Shown here in pieces: positions 19,809 to 24,959 of a stretch of 24,959 bases of DNA (positions are counted from its first letter, which is position 1; the number at the start of each line of letters is the position of its first letter). Source of the stretch: Gemmataceae bacterium (GTDB lineage: Bacteria > Planctomycetota > Planctomycetia > Gemmatales > Gemmataceae); NCBI GenBank assembly GCA_020847555.1, contig JADLBT010000070.1, positions 1 through 24,959 of the forward strand, read 5' to 3'. A model generated the notes under the pieces. That model did not search any database. It saw nothing but the letters and a program-made list of their open reading frames with translations, and was not told the DNA's origin. The position numbers and the translations under genes are program-made.

Positions 19809-20282
19809 GAGGCCGGATGCGGCTTCGTCCTGGTGAACACCGAGTTCGTCTGGGACATGCACCAGGACCAGAACAACCTCGGCGTGCGGGAGGGGATGGA
19901 CTTCGTCGGGGCGCCGTTCGACCGCGCCGTCGCGGCATTCATCGAGGACTGCGAGGCGCGCGGGCTGCGCGAGAAGATCCTGCTGGTGGCGACGGGCGAG
20001 ATGGGGCGGACGCCGCAGCTGCAGGCCAACGGCGGGCGCAACCACTGGGGCCGGCTGACGCCGTTGTTCCTGTACGGCGGCGGGCTGACGCGCGGGCAGG
20101 TGATCGGCCGCTCGACGCGCGACGGCGGCGCGCCCGCCGCGGAGCCGCTGAACAGCCGTAACCTGATCGCGACGATCATGCACACGCTGTTCCGCGTCGG
20201 CGAGGTCCGGCTGACGCCCGGTCTGCCGTCGGACGTACTGCGCGTCATCACCGAGAACCAGCCCATCCCGGGGCTGGTTTAG
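19791..20282 (+). pseudogene. 5'-truncated DUF1501 protein (C-terminal part)
   Basis: The frame from about 19791 reads AARRLCEAGCGFVLVNTEFVWDMHQDQNNLGVREGMDFVG and continues to a TAG at 20282 (about 163 codons). It carries FDRAVAAFIEDCEARGLREKILLVATGEMGRTP, GGRNHWGRLTPLFLYGGGL and a C-terminal LTPGLPSDVLRVITENQPIPGLV. These are hallmark C-terminal segments of DUF1501 proteins, sulfatase-like exported proteins of about 450-500 residues that are abundant in planctomycetes. The N-terminal two thirds, including the Tat-type signal, are missing. An internal GTG at 19833 gives a 149-residue ORF but no ribosome site is evident. It meets the opposite-strand hydrolase remnant head to head. Confidence 0.75.
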
Positions 20283-20395
20283 CCGTAGTGCCTCACCCGA
20301 GGCGCGCCTTGCTGTCGCGTCTGGTCTTCCCGAGAATGTCTCAGGAGCGCCGCGGTGCTGGTGACGGCGTCCATCCTGGACAGAGAGGGCCGGTC

Positions 20396-21628
20396 ATGGC
20401 AAGCGCGTCTTCCCCGCCAGAGTCGAAACCGCCCCGGGGCGACCGCAAGTCCGAGTGGGCGCCGCGTATCTGGGAGGGGTGTAACTTCTTCGCCTGGGGC
20501 CGTCTGCTCGCGCGCAACTCGTTCGCCGTCAGCTGGCGCTATCTCTACATCGCGGTCGTCGTCACTCTCGTCAGCACCGTCCACACCCTGCTGCGCGTCC
20601 TGCAGGAAGCGCTGTACGGCCAGCAGATCCGCCACACCGTCCTCCGCCACCCGCCCCTGTTCATCATCGGCCACTGGCGCACCGGCACCACCCTGCTCCA
20701 CGAACTGCTCATCCTCGACGACCGCCACGGCTACCCCAACACCTACGAGTGCCTGGACCCGAACCACTTCCTCCTGACCGAGGCCTTCATGACCCGGTGG
20801 ATGCGGTTCCTGGTGCCGACGCGCCGGCCGATGGACAACATGAAGGCCGGGTTCGACCGCCCGCAGGAGGATGAGTTCGCCCTGTGCATGCTCGGCCAGC
20901 CGTCGCCGTACCTGACCGTCGCGTTCCCCAACCACCCGCCGCAGGACCAGGAATACCTCGACCTGGAAGGCATCCCGCCGCGCGCCCTCCGCGGCTGGAA
21001 GCGGACCTTTTATCGCTTCCTTCAGCAGGTGACGTTCAAGGATCCGCGCCGGCTCGTCCTCAAATCACCGCCGCACACCTGCCGGCTCAAGGTGTTGCGG
21101 GAGATGTTCCCCGACGCCTTGTTCGTCCACATCGTGCGCAACCCCTATGTCGTCTTCCCGTCCACGGTCAACCTGTGGAAGGCGCTCTACCGCACCCACG
21201 GGCTGCAGAAGCCGACGTTCGCCGGGCTGGAGGAACACGTCTACGCCACCTTCTTGCGGATGTACGACAAGCTGGAGGAGACGCGCGGGCTCGTCGCGCC
21301 CGAGCGGTTCTACGAGCTAAAGTACGAGGATCTGGTACGCGACCCGGTGGGACAGCTGCGCGCCCTTTACGACCACCTGGGGCTGGGCCAGTTCGAGCGC
21401 GTCCGCCCGCGGCTGGAGGAATACCTGCGGAGCGTGGCCGGGTACGAAACGAACCGCTACCAGCTGACGCCGGAGCAGCGCGCGGAGGTGCGGCGCCGGT
21501 GGGGGCGGATCATCGAGCGGTACGGCTATTCGCACGAGCTGGACGGGACGCAGCCCGCCGCCCCACCCCGGGATCGGAACGGGGACGCCCAGGCCGCCGG
21601 GAGCCCCGAACCGGAGCGAGTTGTTTGA
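20396..21628 (+). CDS. Sulfotransferase family protein
   Basis: Predicted to transfer sulfate from PAPS to an unknown acceptor. The 410-residue product has the PAPS 5'-phosphosulfate loop GHWRTGTTLLH (92-102) and the 3'-phosphate motif HIVRNPYVVFPST (245-257). LKYEDLVRDPVGQLRALYDHLGL lies near residues 315-337, as in the Sulfotransferase_3 group. A hydrophobic stretch at about 49-66 (YLYIAVVVTLVSTVHTLL) may anchor it to the membrane. The C-terminal ~25 residues are Pro/Ala/Asp-rich and probably disordered. The start at 20396 is the Met after a non-conserved upstream stretch; a ribosome site is not clear (GAGGG about 6-10 nt upstream, in cagagagggccggtc). It is convergent with the methyltransferase gene, 18 bp away. 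Confidence 0.9.
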   Translation: MASASSPPESKPPRGDRKSEWAPRIWEGCNFFAWGRLLARNSFAVSWRYLYIAVVVTLVSTVHTLLRVLQEALYGQQIRHTVLRHPPLFIIGHWRTGTTLLHELLILDDRHGYPNTYECLDPNHFLLTEAFMTRWMRFLVPTRRPMDNMKAGFDRPQEDEFALCMLGQPSPYLTVAFPNHPPQDQEYLDLEGIPPRALRGWKRTFYRFLQQVTFKDPRRLVLKSPPHTCRLKVLREMFPDALFVHIVRNPYVVFPSTVNLWKALYRTHGLQKPTFAGLEEHVYATFLRMYDKLEETRGLVAPERFYELKYEDLVRDPVGQLRALYDHLGLGQFERVRPRLEEYLRSVAGYETNRYQLTPEQRAEVRRRWGRIIERYGYSHELDGTQPAAPPRDRNGDAQAAGSPEPERVV

Positions 21629-21646
21629 GGCGCACGGGTGGCCCTC

Positions 21647-22435
21647 TCACGTCTCGCCTTGCTCGTCCGTGCGCTCCCCGACGACCGTGAACAACTTAAC
21701 GGGACGGCCGCGGTAGCGTTGCTCGTGATAGCTCACGCGCGTCTTGCCGAACCCGAGCAGCCCCAGGAAGGTCTGCACCACCTCCGGCGTGAGGATCCAC
21801 CACGTCGTTTCCGGCCCGGCACCCCCCGCGCGCGGAAAGAACAGCAGCGCCGGCCCGGCCAGCGCCCGGAGGAGCCACCGCTTCAGGCGTGACCGTATCA
21901 CCACCGGCTCGGTGACCACCACCGCTTCCCGCGTCAGCCGCAGCGCACTGCTCAGCGCCAGGAACGGGTCGCGCAGGTGGAGCAGGACGCAGCCGAAGGT
22001 CGCCACGTCCACCGGGCCGATCGCGTCCGACACCGCGTAGGCGCTGCCGTGGGCCACCCGGGCGCGGGAGCCGAAAGCGCGGTGGCAGAGCCAGTACCCG
22101 TTGGTCAACCGCCGCATGTGTTCCCGGTGGGCCGCGAGCCGCTGTCCGGGATCCGCCGCCGAGGGGATCAGGTCCGGAGCCTGGTCCGGCGCGAGGTCGA
22201 AGGCGACCACGTCCGCCCCGCGTTGTTCCATGCTGAAGCAAAGGAACCCGCTGGCGGTGCCGACCTCCAGCACCCGCCGGCCGCGCAGCGGGATCCCGCC
22301 GAGATAGGCGTCCACGCCGGCGCGCAGATCCCACTCGCCCTCGACGAGGCCATGCTCCGGGATTTGCATCGTGTGATAGAAGTAGCAGTCGGCGAGGTCG
22401 GTCACCGTCCGTGGCGCGGCGTAGGGGCCATCCAT
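21647..22435 (-). CDS. Class I SAM-dependent methyltransferase
   Basis: A 262-residue protein with the SAM-binding motif I VLEVGTASGFLCFSMEQRGADVVAFDLAP (55-83), which ends in the acidic ribose-binding D80. A GPVDVATFGCVLLHLRDPFLALSSALRL segment (motif IV/V, about 140-167) follows, then a REAVVVTEPVV strand. The overall pattern (a long N-terminal part WDLRAGVDAYLGGIPLRGRRVLEVGTASGF) is like the tRNA-mo5U34 / DUF1698 kind of methyltransferase, but the substrate cannot be assigned. The start at 22435 opens with MDGPY. The open frame upstream includes the GC hairpin at 22477 and the thiolase in another phase, so it is shadow. No clear ribosome site is seen. It lies downstream of the thiolase on the same strand. 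Confidence 0.85.
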   Translation of the reverse strand: MDGPYAAPRTVTDLADCYFYHTMQIPEHGLVEGEWDLRAGVDAYLGGIPLRGRRVLEVGTASGFLCFSMEQRGADVVAFDLAPDQAPDLIPSAADPGQRLAAHREHMRRLTNGYWLCHRAFGSRARVAHGSAYAVSDAIGPVDVATFGCVLLHLRDPFLALSSALRLTREAVVVTEPVVIRSRLKRWLLRALAGPALLFFPRAGGAGPETTWWILTPEVVQTFLGLLGFGKTRVSYHEQRYRGRPVKLFTVVGERTDEQGET

Positions 22436-22476
22436 GCGGGGGATACTCGCGAAATACTGGCGACTGGATCCCTTCT

Positions 22477-22505
22477 CCCCCCTCTCCTCTGGTGGGAGAG
22501 GGGGG
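22477..22505 (-). terminator. Hairpin between thiolase and methyltransferase genes
   Basis: A perfect 11-bp inverted repeat, CCCCCCTCTCC (22477-22487) with GGAGAGGGGGG (22495-22505), has a 7-nt loop. It lies 35 nt after the thiolase stop on the minus strand. It has no U-run, so it is either a weak terminator, a processing site or another GA/CT-rich palindromic repeat. Confidence 0.55.
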
Positions 22506-22539
22506 TAGGGGGGAAATGCGTCTCGCTCGCCGGGTGCGA

Positions 22540-23697
22540 TCAAACCGACTCGAAGATGGTGGCGATTCCCTGACCGGCGCCGATGCACATCGTCGCCAGG
22601 CCGAAGCGGGCATTGTGCGCCTGCATCGCGTGGATCAGCGTCGTGGCGATGCGCGCCCCGCTGCCGCCGAGCGGGTGGCCGATCGCGATGGCGCCGCCGC
22701 GCACGTTCACCTTCTCCGGGTCGGCTTTCAGGAGTTTGATGACGGCCAGCGTCTGGGCCGCGAACGCCTCGTTGATCTCGATCAGGTCGATGTCGGCAAG
22801 CTTCAGCCCGGCGCGTTCGAGCGCCTTGTGCGTCGCCGGCACTGGCCCGATGCCCATCACCGACGGATCGACGCCGGCCACCGCCATCGCGCGGATCTTG
22901 ACCCTGGGCGTCAGGCCGAGTTCCTTCGCCCGATCCTCGGACATGACCAGCAGGGCCGCGGCCCCGACGTTCAGCGGGCTCGCGTTGCCGGCGGTGACGG
23001 TGCCGCCCTCGGGCATGAACACCGGCCGCAGTGCGCCCAGCGCCTCCAGCGTGGTGTCGCGGCGGATGCACTGGTCCTCGGTCACGATCTTGCGCCGCCC
23101 CTCCTCGTCGCGGCCCCAGGTCGGAATGACCTCCTTCGCGAACGCGCCGGCGTCGGTCGCCTCGGCTGCCCGCCGGTGGCTGCGCAGCGCGAACTCGTCC
23201 TGCTCGCGGCGGCCGATCCGGTACTTGCGAGCGAGGTTCTCGGCGGTCAGGCCCATGTTGAGCGTGGCCTGGCTGTGGCGATAGAAAAAGCGCGGGCTCG
23301 GGTCGAAGCCGGCCTCCATCGGGATGTGGTGCATGTGCTCGACGCCGCCGGCGATCTGCACGTCCTCGCACCCGGCAGCGATGCTCTGCGCCGCCTGGTT
23401 GATCGCCTGCAGGCTCGATCCGCAGTTGCGGTTGACCGTCACCCCGCACACCTCGATCGGCAGTCCGGCAATCAGGGACGCCATGCGGGCGATGTCGTAG
23501 CCCTGCTCGCGCTCCTGCTTGACGCAGCCCCACTGGATGTCCTCCACCTCCGACGCCGGCAGCCCGACGCGGTCGAGCAGCGCCTTCATCAGGTCGGCGG
23601 ACAGGTCGTCGGCGCGGACGTCCCGGAAGATGCCTTTCTCCGGGTGGGCGCGGCCGACGGGGGTGCGGACGGCGTCGATCACAACCGCGTGACGCAT
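22540..23697 (-). CDS. Acetyl-CoA C-acyltransferase (thiolase)
   Basis: A 385-residue thiolase that cleaves 3-ketoacyl-CoA in beta-oxidation or condenses acetyl-CoA in reverse. The acyl-accepting C92 is in VNRNCGSSLQA, the NEAFA motif is at 309-313, H341 in GHPLG and C371 in CIGAGQG; all catalytic residues are present. Length and order match the degradative FadA-like group. The start at 23697 has AGGAGT 8 nt upstream and begins with MRHAVVIDAVRTPVG, the family N-terminus; an upstream in-frame Met at 23757 would add an unconserved 20 residues. No FadB-like gene is adjacent, so the pathway partner must be elsewhere. It is preceded by the small 85-residue protein and followed by the methyltransferase, all on the minus strand. 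Confidence 0.95.
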   Translation of the reverse strand: MRHAVVIDAVRTPVGRAHPEKGIFRDVRADDLSADLMKALLDRVGLPASEVEDIQWGCVKQEREQGYDIARMASLIAGLPIEVCGVTVNRNCGSSLQAINQAAQSIAAGCEDVQIAGGVEHMHHIPMEAGFDPSPRFFYRHSQATLNMGLTAENLARKYRIGRREQDEFALRSHRRAAEATDAGAFAKEVIPTWGRDEEGRRKIVTEDQCIRRDTTLEALGALRPVFMPEGGTVTAGNASPLNVGAAALLVMSEDRAKELGLTPRVKIRAMAVAGVDPSVMGIGPVPATHKALERAGLKLADIDLIEINEAFAAQTLAVIKLLKADPEKVNVRGGAIAIGHPLGGSGARIATTLIHAMQAHNARFGLATMCIGAGQGIATIFESV

Positions 23698-23810
23698 GGC
23701 TTGACTCCTGTGAATGGGCATACCCTCATGGTAGGACACCGGCTCCGGGGCGCTCAATGGGAGGAGTGGACAGGAGAAGGGGCTACCTCAAAGCCCACGC
23801 CTCACTCTTC

Positions 23811-24068
23811 CTACCACCCCAGCGCCTTGCGCAAATCCTCCAGCCCGGCCGCGAGCGCCTCCTCCGCGGACGCCGCCAGAGCGGTGCTCGGGATGAGTCT
23901 GCCGTTGATCGTCTGGTTGATGTCGCAGCCGTACTTCCCCTGGACCGGGATCGGGGTGAGCCGGTACTGCGGCTCTCCCTGAAACATCGCGAACCACACA
24001 CGCGGGTCGCTTCCCTGGCGCAGGCCCCCGCCGCGCCGCGTCAGCCATTCGGGCACCGTGATCGCCAT
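23811..24068 (-). CDS. Small conserved-looking protein of unknown function
   Basis: An 85-residue protein: MAITVPEWLTRRGGGLRQGSD, then RVWFAMFQGEPQYRLTPIPVQGKYGCDINQTINGRLIP, then an Ala/Leu/Glu-rich helix (STALAASAEEALAAGLEDLRKALGW). There is one Cys (in YGCDINQTINGR, about 48). The compact beta-then-helix layout and the precise QTINGR segment suggest a folded, conserved domain, but I do not recognise the family. GGAGGGAA precedes the ATG at 24068, giving a clear start; the open frame extends upstream over the promoter region and is shadow. It is divergent from proC and 113 bp upstream of the thiolase, so a role with either is possible but unsupported. Confidence 0.75.
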   Translation of the reverse strand: MAITVPEWLTRRGGGLRQGSDPRVWFAMFQGEPQYRLTPIPVQGKYGCDINQTINGRLIPSTALAASAEEALAAGLEDLRKALGW

Positions 24069-24163
24069 CGCTTCCCTCCACCTATCGACGAACCGCCGGC
24101 AGCCATTGTACGCCCCCCGAACCCGTCCGACCGGACCCGCCGAACGGCCGCGCGACGTCTGCC

Positions 24164-24198
24164 TTGCATTTACCCCGCGTCGCCGAATCGTGTACACT
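24164..24198 (+). promoter_or_regulatory. Possible proC promoter
   Basis: A TACACT -10 (24193-24198), the same as that of the HU/IHF-like gene, is preceded 18 nt away by TTTACC (24169-24174, 4 of 6). TTGCAT at 24164 is a better -35 by sequence but is 23 nt away. The predicted start is near 24205. Confidence 0.4.
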
Positions 24199-24276
24199 GG
24201 AGAGATCGGTGTGGGGGGCGCCCACGCAGCGACGCGGGACGTCGGCCCCGCCCACGACACCAATAGTATCTTCGTC

Positions 24277-24959
24277 ATGGTAAATAACGGCGGCCCGCGG
24301 ATCGGCTTCCTGGGGGCAGGCAAGATGGCGACGGCGCTGGCGCGCGGCTGGCTCACCGCCAAGCTGACCGCCCCCGAACAGCTCCTCGCCGCCGACCCGG
24401 TGCCCGCGGCCCGCGAGGCGTTTCACCAGGCCACCGGAGTGCGCGTCGTCGCCGACAACCGTCAGGTGGTCGCCAGTGCCGACGTCGTCGTGCTCGCCGT
24501 CAAACCGCAGAACCTGCCGGCGCTGTTTACGGAGATCCGGGCGACGGCGGCAGTGCGCCACCTGATCGTTTCCATCATCGCCGGGGCGACGCTGAAGCAG
24601 CTCGGCGACGGCCTCGGGCCGGACCGGCGAGCCGTCCGGGTGATGCCGAACACGCCCTGCCTGGTCGGGGCGAGCGCGTCCGCCTACGCCCCGGGGCCGG
24701 CCGCCACCGCCGAGGACGTTCAGCTCGTGGATCGACTGTTCGCGGCCGTCGGCAAGGCGTTCCGGGTGCCGGAAAAGTTGCTCGACGCGGTCACCGGGTT
24801 GAGTGGCAGCGGACCGGCGTTCGTCTACGTACTCATCGAGGCGCTCAGCGACGGCGGGGTCAAGGTCGGCCTGCCGCGCGAGGTGGCGACCGCCCTGGCC
24901 GCGCAGACCGTCCTCGGCGCCGCCCGGATGGTGCTCGAAACCGGGGTCCACCCCGGCGC
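24277..24959 (+). CDS. proC: Pyrroline-5-carboxylate reductase (3' end outside window)
   Basis: The last step of proline synthesis: reduction of pyrroline-5-carboxylate to proline with NAD(P)H. The 227 visible codons begin MVNNGGPRIGFLGAGKMATALARGWL, with the Rossmann GxGxM (FLGAGKM). They continue with VVVLAVKPQNL, LIVSIIAGATLKQL, VRVMPNTPCLVGASASAYAPG and the family signature block DAVTGLSGSGPAFVYVLIEALSDGGVKVGLPREVA. About 40-45 residues are missing at the window end. The ATG at 24277 gives the usual N-terminus but has no ribosome site. An in-frame GTG at 24211, with GGAGAG 6 nt upstream, would add 22 residues, but the predicted transcript start (about 24205) would leave that site out. The start is therefore uncertain. 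Confidence 0.93.
   Translation, partial: MVNNGGPRIGFLGAGKMATALARGWLTAKLTAPEQLLAADPVPAAREAFHQATGVRVVADNRQVVASADVVVLAVKPQNLPALFTEIRATAAVRHLIVSIIAGATLKQLGDGLGPDRRAVRVMPNTPCLVGASASAYAPGPAATAEDVQLVDRLFAAVGKAFRVPEKLLDAVTGLSGSGPAFVYVLIEALSDGGVKVGLPREVATALAAQTVLGAARMVLETGVHPG

Noticed and set aside
24082..24951. 289-residue minus-strand ORF opposite proC
   Set aside because: It is antisense to a canonical ProC sequence and has shadow composition.
1..24959. CRISPR array, tRNA, rRNA, prophage or insertion sequence
   Set aside because: No regularly spaced direct repeats, cloverleaf with conserved arms, ribosomal RNA sequence, integrase or transposase was seen.

Overview
The window is about two-thirds G+C and most likely comes from a Planctomycetota chromosome, probably of the Gemmataceae type. 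This is an inference from content: an exported DUF4214 protein with an LEPLETR motif near its N-terminus, a small planctomycete-style lipoprotein, an HU/IHF-like protein with a tail, several exported proteins of unknown function, and coding sequences separated by GC-rich palindromic repeats. No phage, insertion sequence, CRISPR array, tRNA or rRNA was seen.

Layout. 1-5.6 kb: inositol-3-phosphate synthase (-), bifunctional ribBA (+), a DUF4214 exported protein (+), a stand-alone receiver-like protein (-), and an HU/IHF-family protein with a near-consensus sigma70 promoter and a terminator. 5.7-8.9 kb: a small lipoprotein, then pxpA and pxpC (5-oxoproline metabolism) overlapping by ATGA with no pxpB between them, and a 2-hydroxyacid dehydrogenase of the phosphoglycerate dehydrogenase type. 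8.9-11.5 kb: two exported unknown proteins around a family III CoA-transferase.

11.7-15.2 kb: a ferrous iron uptake operon, feoA-feoA-feoB plus a Cys-rich membrane miniprotein. It is preceded by a promoter whose start region carries a Fur-box-like palindrome and is followed by a possible short transcript with its own promoter and terminator. 15.3-17.0 kb: glnS (-).

17.2-18.2 kb (-) holds the most notable object. It is an exported protein gene interrupted by an in-frame TGA directly after a Cys codon, with continuing coding sequence for 68 codons. A stem-loop with GU in its apical loop lies just downstream of the TGA. This looks like a selenoprotein with a Cys-Sec-Gly motif.

18.3-19.1 kb: a two-gene cassette of a DUF5678-like protein and a retropepsin-like protein. 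19.1-20.3 kb: two 5'-truncated genes joined head to head, an alpha/beta-hydrolase-like C-terminus (-) and a DUF1501 C-terminus (+), marking a rearrangement or assembly join. 20.4-24.96 kb: a sulfotransferase (+), a SAM methyltransferase, a thiolase and a small conserved protein (all -), and proC (+) cut by the window edge.

Across the window, three copies of a ~70-nt double-hairpin repeat sit between genes, and related GA-rich inverted repeats also occur, including one that supplies the last codons of the second feoA. No single system links all the genes. The coherent units are the feo operon, the pxp pair, the DUF5678/protease-like pair and the candidate selenoprotein.
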